The position numbers and the translations under genes are program-made. 64,000 bases of DNA from Acanthaster planci. Lineage: Eukaryota > Echinodermata > Asteroidea > Valvatida > Acanthasteridae. The stretch lies in assembly GCF_001949145.1 (NCBI RefSeq), contig NW_019091373.1:776155-840154 (forward strand), in the 5' to 3' direction. Below are positions 27,501 to 33,613 of the stretch, in pieces (position 1 is the first letter of the stretch; every line of letters begins with the position of its first letter). The notes under the pieces were generated by a model. The model did no database searches and was not told the DNA's origin. It was given only the letters and a program-made list of their open reading frames with translations.

Positions 27501-30500
27501 ATCCAAAGCCACAATTTTTTTCCCCTTTGGGCAAGGTGGGTAGCAATGTGATAACCATCATTGGCAGAAGCCTGAAAAATCACATTTCATAATGGTCACA
27601 TCATAGCTGATAAATATGACCAAAAACCCCATTTCTGCAAAACTCCATCCATTTTTTCCCCCAAAAATATTGCATCGGAAAAGTACTTTGCATTACCAAT
27701 AACTGCACATGTGAACCAATTACGTAAGACTGCAGATACGTGTGACAACTGCGCATATGTTTGAGATCAGATAGTTAGGAAATCCTCAAGGAATGGTAGG
27801 AATGCAAGCAGCGAAGTGAATTGGAAACCTTTTGATATGCAACTACACAAGCTAATGCAAGTGAATTTAAATCACTTACCTATGCTTTGATACTGCCATC
27901 TTGCATGAATTAAGTCGGGTACATAAAGGAGAATTTTCTGTGGAAAAAACACATATACTGTATATGCAAGGCAGTAAGTTCCCAAAGTTGTGTTTCATCA
28001 GTCTAATAGCTACACGTACTTCCCAAAGAAATCTGCTGGAACGAAGCATAATTAACAAGGGTCATAACTAGTGCATGATTAATGAGGGTTGACCGTACTG
28101 CTTGCGTAGTCTAATTCATGTGCAAACAGTTATCAAATAAACATTCCAACTTGTGCGCAGTCCAAATCTAGAACAATCGGAGATAAATTAATTCAACACT
28201 TCCAAGAGAATTTTGAGTGAGTAAATACTTTCAAGATTTAAAGCTGTAATTGGAGTAATATAACAATTGTTCTTACCTGCCGCATTTGAGCATGTAGTCT
28301 GTTGGACTTCAAATTTGTTTATATGAGTGGGAGAATAGCGCAGTGAGAAACTCTTCTTACCTAAACTACATGTACTTTATTTCCAAGGGAAACTTCATAG
28401 GGATTTGGAATTGGCAACCCATGATCAGCCCCCCCAAATCAACTCAACCGGCCACACCAACCTCAAATATTGCCACAATGCCATCAAGTTCTTCCCTCTG
28501 GGCTTTGTGCACTCGCTGCTTGAGGCTCGCCTCCACCGAGACGAAGTTCTCGTAGAATACATAGAAGATGTGAGAGTAGTACTGTTCAAAGAAGCTGCGC
28601 GCTTCCAGTTGTTCCAAGTTATCTGCAGGTGGAAAGGGACACATTCCATCAGAACGAACTTGGTCTTCTTCACAAGTCAGCCATATTAAATTGAAAGTGA
28701 AAACAACTTTTTATTTGGAATAAAAATCAAAGCAGAGAAATAAGCGTCACTTCACATTAGTATCATTTTTGATGATGGATAAATAAATATTTGATTACTC
28801 ATACCTAAACCCAAAATAATCTGGCACCATCCCATTTGAGAGGTTACATTTAATAAAAGAGATTCAGGGAACATGATTAAAAGTGACTTCAATATGAATA
28901 AGGTCTATTATATTCTTCACATCATTTTTCATATTTCTCTTTAGTCACAGATCTCCATGCCAACATGTCCATTCAACACTCTTGTCAAAGAGCTAGAAAC
29001 AGTCTTGATCGAACATTTTAAAAACCTTTTCAACGAAAGCAACAAATTCTGTCACTCCACAAACATGAACATGGTGGTTTGTTTAAATACATGTTGCTCA
29101 TTATTTTAATGAATAGTATTGTTAAACCCCTGTACTGTTTTCTAAGATATAGATTTCATCTACACTACATACACTGTACTCAAATTCTCATGTGCATGTA
29201 CCTGTACACAGACAAGAATTCTTAGTGTACCAGAGGGACTCACTGAAAGATGGCTTTAATGGCAAGAAAACAAGAAATGTGATTTCCATGCACAAAGGAA
29301 CACACCAGCTCAATGGTATATTTGCAGTCATGGAGTTCAAAGTCAAACAGGTACATGTACATGTACAGGCTCTCATCAATCTCGTAGGCGGCATGGCCAG
29401 CATCCGTATAATCATCCCAATTTTAATGAAGACTGTCTAAAATATTCTCGGCACCAAAGAACAATTGCTAAATGGAATCTTCTGCCTGATGATGTAAAAA
29501 TGGCACCAGACCTAATTAGTTTTAAGATTGCTTTAGGGCAATTGATGTCACCAACTTAGTCATTAACACCTGCTTTCAAATTTAATTTTGCTGAGCACTG
29601 CCACTTGAATCCAACCCTAACTATAGCGGGATAGCACAGTAGGGTACTGTGTACAGAATAAAGCTGAGGAAGAAGGTGCAGAAACATATATATTTGCAAA
29701 TGGAAATCCTACAAGTAATGAACATTGCCGTAATTCCCACGAAGAAACACGCGTATACGGTACTACATGTACTAGTAATTTCTACAAAAATATATCCATA
29801 CAGTGTACATGTACCGGTATGTGCCCACCTTCAAAGTACTTTTGTCTTTTTCATTCTTTCAATGTACCATTTAAATTGCAAGGAAAGGACCCTATGATTA
29901 CAAGAATGTTTGACTTGTTTTTCTTTAAGTCATTTACATGTAAAGGTGCATGTGCATGTATGGGTGGATGTACATTGCAAACGGTGCATACACTGCAAAA
30001 TGACAGGACAGACATTGAAAATTGGCTTAACCAAGGGCAATTCACTTAAATTCTGAAACTCTACCAAGCATTGATCCTAAGATGTTCATTAATAATGTAC
30101 ATGTATGTTGGTTTACAAGGGGAAAAACAAGTACTAAAAACACGCACAAATATGAGTATGGTCAATATTCATGCGCATGAATCCAGGCCTTTCAAAAGAG
30201 CTTCATTATTTCTTCATTTGAATTAAATTTTCAAGAGATGTTTCTTCTGAAAGCATTTTCCTCAGCTTCATATCGCACATCCCAAAACAGAATTTATCTT
30301 CCATTTCATAGCCAAAATGTACAATTTTTCAAATCTTGGGCTGAAAAATGTAGATTGCTGCTGACAATGATCAGTATGCATCATTTCAACCAAATGGTGA
30401 AATCAAATGTCGCACCCAAGTTTATTTTTGATCAAATCTGACTCACATGTAGTAACTGCACGGAATATGATAAAAAAATCAGAGAAATCAGTAAATGTAT

Positions 30501-33391
30501 TAAAGCTACATGTACATGTATGCAAGTATACACATACATGTACATAAGAACAGAACATTAACAGTGGGTTTTTTTAATAGGAAAAGAGAAAATAGGAGAA
30601 TGGCTTACAACAAATTACGGTGTACATAATAAAAAATGTGTAGGGGAGAGCCAGTTGTGTTTTTGTTGGGATCTTCCGAGTTATAGAGAAGAGAGGTTTA
30701 GGTCAGTTCAATTTTGCTGAAGAGTTCTCCAACAGGGTGTCACTTGAACCTCTATTATTCAGCACCAAGAACAGTGTTCAAATGTTGTCCCGCACACTCA
30801 AGTTGTCAAAAATCAGAGATACTTGTGCAAGGAGTGGAACAAACCCACAAAATACCCTTGGAAACGGTGCACAGGGCTCCATGTAGAAGTGAGGCCATAC
30901 TGGCTCCAAAGTTGTTGGCGACTGTACACATTTTGAATGATCATAGTCACATGGATTATGGGCACAAACATATTTTGTCCCCACAATTTGGTTCGAAATA
31001 TTCCCGCCAAAAGATCCTCCCATAAATGCTGCGCCAGCCAGGGCTCCTTCAGTGGTGAGGAGGGAGGCTAGGCCTTCCTTTTGAATGCGATTGGCAGCTT
31101 GCGCAGGGGACCCACCGGTTTTTATCTTTTTTTAAAATGCACATACATACTTAAATTTAGCCACATACATGTACATGTACGTATACCCTGCACCATCTAT
31201 GCCAGCACCAGTGCACTGATTTCACTCACATGATGCAGTGCGCTATGATGGAAACCGTTGCTAGGATCATTCCAAGGCCTAAACAAAAGAAGTTGGCCAT
31301 TTTAGCTTCTGAATGAACCTCTTGCAAATCCCCAGTCTCACAATTTTTATATTGGTTTCCAAGCACACACTGAGGACAGATCTAAATGCATGTAATCATG
31401 TTAATAAAAATCTTGGTTGAGGTTGATCACTGTCTAGAGGTCAAGAGGAAATTGACTTGCATAATTAATTATCAACTTTGCACATACAGTACATGTACAT
31501 TGTACGCGTACTGGTTAGAGACTTACACAACAATTATTGACTGCTGTGATGCCGGATATGATGTTTTATCACCTGAGGCACTGGCACACATGCTATCAGT
31601 ATATACATGTATACCACAGTACTGGTGTGTATCCCCGAAGGTGTTAAAACACGATATCCCGCATCACAGCAGTCAACAATGTTAAATTGTTACACCTCTG
31701 TTTCGCATTATTTGCAATATTTTTGTCATCTGGAGGTCTCAAAATTAATCAAAACAAAGAGTTTCTCTGGCCTTTGTTGCACAAAAAGTTGCATGGCGCA
31801 TGGGCTAGTTGCATCATACATGTACATGTATGTGTTAAAGTCTGAAAAATCATTTTCAGAGAAGAGTCCACATGCGTCTTCCAAATCATCAGACACTGAT
31901 TTATAAATACGAACAAAGAAATTGTAAACAAACTTAACCTGGTGAAAAAATATATTGTACATGATGCTTTAACAGCTGATCATATCCTATGCTAATTTGC
32001 TGCTCCCACCTGGGCTTACTATTAAAAATAAATACAGAAGCAGCATAGGTAGCAATGAACAGTCTGGTCAGTGATCACTGCGTTATTGTTTGGGCTAGAC
32101 TATCTGACATAACTCAGGTGTGACATCCTACATATATGCAATTTTCACTCTGAGATTGCCGTAGAAGTGTGAAAGCATAGCATAGAAGACAGAGACCAAA
32201 TGTAACAATTTATAATGACTGATTATCTTATTACAATGGAATTGATTGAATTCTTCTTTGCTGGTGTTAAGCGCAATCTGGAACTTTGCGCAAATTTACG
32301 GTACTCCATTCTGAGTTGATTTGCATTGGAATAAAATCCATTCATAGGATAATCAACTCAGAAGCGAGTACAATAAATTTGCACAAGGTTCAAGATTGCG
32401 CTTAACACCGGTAATGTTACAGCACAATGCAATGAACTAGAAGGCCACTGGGAGGTCTGACCTTCACTTCAACATGGAAAAAAGAGGCCTTTCGGGCCCA
32501 GCTCCTGGGCTATTGCTGCCAAACAACCACCTTCCAAAACGAAGAGATACATGTACCATTAAGTCACCGAGTAGTTTATGCATTAGCGACCATGACTTCA
32601 GCAAAATGTCTCACCACACAGGCCCACAGCAAAGGCCTACATCTACATGTACATATAAAAACAAATTTATAACTCAGATCTGAAAATGAGGTCTAGCAGA
32701 TTTTCTTTTTACACAGAAAAAGGGCAAATAGGCCTAGGCCTACTAACCATGCTGACCTGGCTCATGCCCTATGTACATGCACTTGGTAGGGGCCTACAAA
32801 TTTCTGGATGCCATGAGCATTATATTATTAAGGCTTGAGTTATTCAAGCTAGGTTGACATGGGTATTGCTAAGTCATGATTGACATTAACCATGACTTAT
32901 ACAACAGTATTTTCTGCATATATTTTTTGTCAGGCATGTTAGCACTGACAATGGCAATGCTGACCTTGCTGACCATATACCACAGCTAAATGTAGCTCAA
33001 CACAGTAGCTGTAAGCATGGAGGAATTATTCCTCCATGCTGTAAGCAGGTAAGTATAAGTGTAACTAGTGTAAGCCTAAACGTACGGGGCAAAATTATAC
33101 ATAGATGATAACTTTAGGTCCGATTCATTGAGCTAGAAAATGCCATAAAGTCAAGGTGATATAATACACAACACAAGTGATTTTCACAGTGGCTGTATTT
33201 CACGAAACTAGTTCTACGCAATCGAACTGTCATTTTATCATCAGAGAACAGGATTCCTTTCCGCACTCTCAAGTCGGTCACTTACCGAGGACAACTCGGA
33301 GGTGTTTTAGCCGTGTGACTACATCCTTCTTCGGATCCAAAAGCTTCTGCGATGATTTCTTGACGTCTCCGTGGGCTTTTTTGCTGAACAT
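403..33391 (-). CDS. RALGAPA1-like: Ral GTPase-activating protein alpha subunit (N-terminal 1256 aa, 23 exons, runs off left edge)
   Basis: RalGAP-alpha pairs with RalGAP-beta and stimulates GTP hydrolysis by RalA/RalB. In vertebrates the complex is restrained by Akt phosphorylation and acts in exocytosis, insulin response and mTORC1 signalling. The exons read as a close match to the vertebrate protein from its first residue ([12 protein letters not shown]) through motifs such as [73 protein letters not shown] and [17 protein letters not shown]. Coding exons total 3768 bases, exactly 1256 codons, and all junction phases agree. The vertebrate protein is about 2000 residues, so roughly the last 40%, including the C-terminal Rap/Ran-GAP domain, is outside the window. 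Paralog alpha-1 versus alpha-2 cannot be decided; a single pre-duplication gene is likely in an invertebrate. Family call is very secure, individual splice sites mostly secure. Confidence 0.96.
606..695 (-). mobile_element. tRNA-derived SINE head (intronic)
   Basis: On the minus strand this reads like a tRNA: an A-box-like GTGGTCAAGTG (with TTAGGACATCTG after it) and a B box GGTTTGAGTCC about 35 bases later. The plus strand shows the typical reversed form with GGGACTCAAACCC. No good acceptor stem, so a SINE rather than a tRNA gene. Confidence 0.6.
1091..1246 (-). CDS. RALGAPA1-like: RALGAPA exon 22 (residues 1162-1213)
   Basis: It encodes [20 protein letters not shown] and [20 protein letters not shown], matching vertebrate LTDKYKQGKLHAYKLIC and [20 protein letters not shown]. 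The acceptor is TTCACAG, the donor CAG/GTGAGT. Confidence 0.96.
1938..2036 (-). CDS. RALGAPA1-like: RALGAPA exon 21 (residues 1129-1161)
   Basis: It encodes [11 protein letters not shown], a proline run, then [14 protein letters not shown], matching vertebrate LIPPLRILTPWLFK. The acceptor is CCACAG, the donor AAG/GTGACA. Confidence 0.94.
2577..2764 (-). CDS. RALGAPA1-like: RALGAPA exon 20 (residues 1066-1128)
   Basis: It encodes [20 protein letters not shown] followed by [18 protein letters not shown], matching vertebrate [31 protein letters not shown], then WQLLAK. The acceptor is CTGCCAG after a C-rich tract, the donor AAG/GTAAGG. Confidence 0.96.
3011..3325 (-). CDS. RALGAPA1-like: RALGAPA exon 19 (residues 961-1065)
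   Basis: Encodes a Ser/Thr-rich linker ([40 protein letters not shown]) ending [12 protein letters not shown]. Acceptor CCCACAG and donor GCTG/GTGAGT give phase 1 in and 1 out. No strong motif, but the frame is open throughout and joins exons 18 and 20. Confidence 0.8.
4115..4435 (-). CDS. RALGAPA1-like: RALGAPA exon 18, acidic repeat-bearing linker (residues 854-960)
   Basis: It encodes a Pro/Glu-rich start ([20 protein letters not shown]), then a strongly charged segment with an internal imperfect duplication: [20 protein letters not shown] and [19 protein letters not shown]. The vertebrate proteins lack this repeat. Splice signals are good (CCTCTCAG; TACG/GTAAGT) and phase is 1 in, 1 out. 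Confidence 0.82.
4653..4922. mobile_element. hAT-like MITE, copy 1 (intronic)
   Basis: This 270-bp element lies in the intron just upstream of RALGAPA exon 18. It starts CAAAGATCGTATAGCGC and ends GCGCTATACGATCTTTG, a near-perfect terminal inverted repeat. Further inside, AAGATGG and CCATCTT continue the symmetry. The flanking octamers GCAAGAAC and AAAAGAAT agree at 5 of 8 positions, a decayed target duplication. It is homologous to 16438-16707. No coding capacity. Confidence 0.85.
5757..5900 (-). CDS. RALGAPA1-like: RALGAPA exon 17 (residues 806-853)
   Basis: A Ser/Thr/Gln-rich linker ([35 protein letters not shown]) in the disordered central region of RalGAP-alpha. Sequence conservation is weak, but acceptor TCCTGCAG, donor CAAG/GTACTC and phase (1 in, 1 out) fit both neighbours. 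Confidence 0.75.
6425..7019 (+). mobile_element. piggyBac-like (TTAA) nonautonomous element, copy 1
   Basis: This element of about 590 bp begins TTAACCACTTGCAGCC and ends GGCAGCAAGTGGTTAC, so its inverted termini start inside a TTAA-type target (the right TTAA is mutated to TTAC). It is homologous along its length, in inverted orientation, to 26893-27463. It sits in the intron between RALGAPA exons 16 and 17. Assignment to piggyBac rests on TTAA alone. Confidence 0.7.
7579..7966 (-). CDS. RALGAPA1-like: RALGAPA exon 16 (residues 677-805)
   Basis: It opens with [28 protein letters not shown], a strong family match, then a basic/polar region with RTFSRGWSR (vertebrate KSFSRGWSR). RDRIST (residues 765-770) fits the Akt consensus R-x-R-x-x-S/T and sits near vertebrate RQRSAT. 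The exon is larger and more GC-rich than its neighbours. The donor is inferred as AAAT/GTTAGTC: a stop codon follows at once, and phase 1 is required by exon 17. Confidence 0.92.
8243..8267. repeat. Perfect 11-bp hairpin
   Basis: CTGGTAGTATC and GATACTACCAG are separated by 3 bases, in the intron between RALGAPA exons 15 and 16. No function is apparent. Confidence 0.8.
8443..8565 (-). CDS. RALGAPA1-like: RALGAPA exon 15 (residues 636-676)
   Basis: It encodes [20 protein letters not shown] and [18 protein letters not shown], matching vertebrate TLIVAWIKANLN and LSSLTYWEELATEWS. The acceptor is TTCCAG, the donor TCG/GTAAGT. Confidence 0.96.
9702..9884 (-). CDS. RALGAPA1-like: RALGAPA exon 14 (residues 575-635)
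   Basis: It encodes [20 protein letters not shown] followed by [20 protein letters not shown], nearly colinear with vertebrate [34 protein letters not shown]. The acceptor is GCGCAG, the donor CAG/GTATGA. Confidence 0.96.
11047..11268 (-). CDS. RALGAPA1-like: RALGAPA exon 13 (residues 501-574)
   Basis: It contains [23 protein letters not shown], matching vertebrate [23 protein letters not shown]. The N-terminal part ([20 protein letters not shown]) is a linker. The acceptor is CGCCAG, the donor CAG/GTCAGT. Confidence 0.93.
11269..14339. other. 3-kb intron between RALGAPA exons 12 and 13
   Basis: A/T-rich intron with no supported exon. It holds the 18-bp minisatellite at 12258-12361. It also holds two diverged copies of a segment with CATTTGGTATGCCAAGGTA / AGGCAAATC (near 12060-12110 and 12600-12650). 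Confidence 0.6.
12258..12361. repeat. 18-bp minisatellite
   Basis: Tandem copies of AAGTGACTCACTTCTGAC (exact at 12301-12318 and 12319-12336), with degenerate units on both sides. Intronic. Confidence 0.85.
14340..14501 (-). CDS. RALGAPA1-like: RALGAPA exon 12 (residues 447-500)
   Basis: It encodes [16 protein letters not shown], like vertebrate KPLFMQEPEEIVI, then a diverged polar linker. The acceptor is ATTTAG, the donor CAG/GTAGGT. Confidence 0.88.
15270..15341 (-). CDS. RALGAPA1-like: RALGAPA exon 11, 72 bases (residues 423-446)
   Basis: It encodes [20 protein letters not shown] followed by DWIQ, equivalent to vertebrate [24 protein letters not shown]. The acceptor is TTGCTAG, the donor CAG/GTAAGA. 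Both phases are 0. Confidence 0.94.
16090..16362 (-). CDS. RALGAPA1-like: RALGAPA exon 10 (residues 332-422)
   Basis: The first part is a polar, low-conservation linker ([16 protein letters not shown]). The end ([29 protein letters not shown]) matches vertebrate [22 protein letters not shown]. The acceptor is TTGCAG, the donor CAG/GTGAGC. Confidence 0.92.
16438..16707. mobile_element. hAT-like MITE, copy 2 with perfect 8-bp target duplication
   Basis: Same family as 4653-4922 in opposite orientation, with ends CAAAGATCATATGGCGCC and GGCGCTATATGATCTTTG. It is flanked by perfect GTGTAAAC octamers (16430-16437 and 16708-16715). An 8-bp duplication is the signature of hAT transposase. The 270-bp length and lack of coding capacity make it a MITE. 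It lies between RALGAPA exon 10 and tentative exon 9. Confidence 0.9.
16800..16839 (-). CDS. RALGAPA1-like: Tentative RALGAPA exon 9, 40 bases (residues 318-331)
   Basis: This open segment between TTTCAAG and GTATGTAAAG would add [13 protein letters not shown]. It is proposed because it has exactly the phase (2 in, 0 out) needed to join exons 8 and 10 and a good donor. The acceptor has a poor pyrimidine tract and the peptide has no similarity that I recognise, so this is an inference. Confidence 0.4.
17302..17446 (-). CDS. RALGAPA1-like: RALGAPA exon 8 (residues 270-317)
   Basis: It starts with EIPGTRF, matching the vertebrate DIPQMRP position, and contains [10 protein letters not shown], matching VIVIRWLVSF. 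The donor CAG/GTATGG leaves phase 2, which does not match exon 10 directly, so an additional exon is needed. Confidence 0.85.
17958..18096 (-). CDS. RALGAPA1-like: RALGAPA exon 7 (residues 224-269)
   Basis: It encodes [20 protein letters not shown] and [13 protein letters not shown], equivalent to vertebrate KKYYLPYIFP. The acceptor is CTCTCAG, the donor CTCG/GTAAAG. It ends in phase 1. Confidence 0.94.
18585..18920 (-). mobile_element. tRNA-derived SINE (intronic)
   Basis: On the minus strand a tRNA-like head begins near 18917: A box TGGCCAAGTGGTTAG and B box GGTTCGAATCC. The body contains the block CTGGATGGGATGCCAGTCCA on the plus strand, and CCCATTTATACTCCTGGGTGG. I recall this type of central block as shared by SINEs of several invertebrate groups (from memory, unverified). 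It lies between RALGAPA exons 6 and 7. Confidence 0.75.
19014..19129 (-). CDS. RALGAPA1-like: RALGAPA exon 6 (residues 185-223)
   Basis: It encodes [18 protein letters not shown] and [16 protein letters not shown], like the vertebrate region ending EALLKYIVIQV. The acceptor is CTTCAG, the donor CAG/GTTAGA. It ends in phase 0. Confidence 0.92.
19547..19730 (-). CDS. RALGAPA1-like: RALGAPA exon 5 (residues 124-184)
   Basis: The segment [20 protein letters not shown] continues directly from exon 4, as in vertebrates. The remainder ([24 protein letters not shown]) resembles the conserved loop before the next helix. The donor is ACT/GTAAGT; the exon ends in phase 1. Confidence 0.94.
23048..23091 (-). 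CDS. RALGAPA1-like: RALGAPA exon 4, 44 bases (residues 109-123)
   Basis: It encodes [15 protein letters not shown] (vertebrate form: GLILKKLLHTGNSLK). The acceptor is CATGCAG, the donor AAG/GTAAGC. It ends in phase 0. Confidence 0.93.
26893..27463 (-). mobile_element. piggyBac-like (TTAA) nonautonomous element, copy 2
   Basis: Reverse-orientation copy of 6425-7019, bounded by TTAA on both sides (26893-26896, 27460-27463), with ends TTAACCACTTAGCGCC and CCCCGGCAGGAAAAGG. Internal blocks shared with copy 1 include the complement of the GGGGACAAAAGCGCTCCA region and the CAAAACAAGGCTGGATTAT region. Intronic, between RALGAPA exons 3 and 4. Confidence 0.75.
27880..27937 (-). CDS. RALGAPA1-like: RALGAPA exon 3, 58-base microexon (residues 90-108)
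   Basis: This short exon lies between TTTTTTCCACAG and GTAAGTG. It encodes [19 protein letters not shown], matching the vertebrate segment KILQLLPERIHQRWQFHSI. Its phase (0 in, 1 out) exactly bridges exons 2 and 4. Confidence 0.93.
28462..28622 (-). CDS. RALGAPA1-like: RALGAPA exon 2 (residues 36-89)
   Basis: The acceptor is CCTGCAG/AT and the donor GAG/GTTGGT. It encodes [32 protein letters not shown] and [14 protein letters not shown], among the most conserved N-terminal segments of RalGAP-alpha. The exon ends in phase 0. Confidence 0.95.
31532..31681. mobile_element. 150-bp hairpin MITE
   Basis: The arms are ATTGACTGCTGTGATGC.. and ..GCATCACAGCAGTCAA; the symmetry continues inward through GGATATGATGTTTTATCACC versus the complement of GGTGTTAAAACACGATATCC. 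About 45 bp per arm, no coding capacity. Confidence 0.8.
32263..32409. mobile_element. 147-bp hairpin MITE
   Basis: Begins GGTGTTAAGCGCAATCTGGA and ends as the complement, TTCAAGATTGCGCTTAACACC. The arms stay similar for about 55 bp (CTGAGTTGAT near the centre). A different family from 31532-31681. Confidence 0.82.
33286..33391 (-). CDS. RALGAPA1-like: RALGAPA exon 1 (residues 1-35)
   Basis: The start ATG (33391-33389) is chosen because [19 protein letters not shown] aligns with the N-terminus of vertebrate RALGAPA1. The reading frame stays open upstream to 33613, but that part shows no family resemblance and is probably 5' UTR. The donor is CTCG/GTAAGT; the exon ends in phase 1. Confidence 0.93.
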
Positions 33392-33483
33392 GGCCGATCC
33401 ACTCAAAAGGCAGCAAGTTCGGAGGCGTACAGTCGCGAGGCCCTTGGTAAACAACCCATTCCTGTCCGGCCGACTTCCATCAG

Positions 33484-33508
33484 AAAATGGCGACAACGCG
33501 CATGCGTA
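33484..33508 (-). promoter_or_regulatory. Candidate RALGAPA promoter elements (YY1-like and NRF1-like)
   Basis: About 100-115 bases upstream of the exon 1 ATG lie AAAATGGCGAC (33484-33494, YY1-like) and the palindromic GCGCATGCG (33498-33506, NRF1-like). Both are common in TATA-less housekeeping promoters close to the transcription start, which fits a ubiquitously expressed GAP subunit. This is motif matching only; no transcript evidence is visible. Confidence 0.4.
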
Positions 33509-33613
33509 CTTGTGTCGACCCGCACCAGGCATGGACGAGGCTAGTTTCAGCATCCGAGTGCCGTCTGGAATTCCATTAAAATTGAAATGGGAGAGAAAAT
33601 AAAATGATAGCAA

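Larger units (their letters stand above)
20000..32000. repeat. Intronic zone enriched in ACATGTAC palindromic simple sequence
   Basis: Dozens of short clusters of TACATGTA/ACATGTAC occur across the introns between RALGAPA exons 1 and 5, for example near 21530, 25260, 29350, 30510, 31170 and 31820. They are much rarer outside this interval. The zone otherwise contains exons 2, 3 and 4, the TTAA element at 26893 and two hairpin MITEs; I see no other gene. Confidence 0.7.
28623..33285. other. RALGAPA intron 1
   Basis: A 4.7-kb first intron holding ACATGTAC clusters and the MITEs at 31532-31681 and 32263-32409. No additional exon could be supported on either strand. Confidence 0.65.

Noticed and set aside
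28262-28320. Possible extra RalGAP-alpha exon ending GGCAG/GTAAGA
   Set aside because: Strong donor, but the peptide does not match the family, and exon 3 satisfies the phase and homology without it.
33392-33613. In-frame 74-residue N-terminal extension of RalGAP-alpha
   Set aside because: No family similarity. The downstream Met matches the known vertebrate start, and promoter-like motifs lie inside this stretch.
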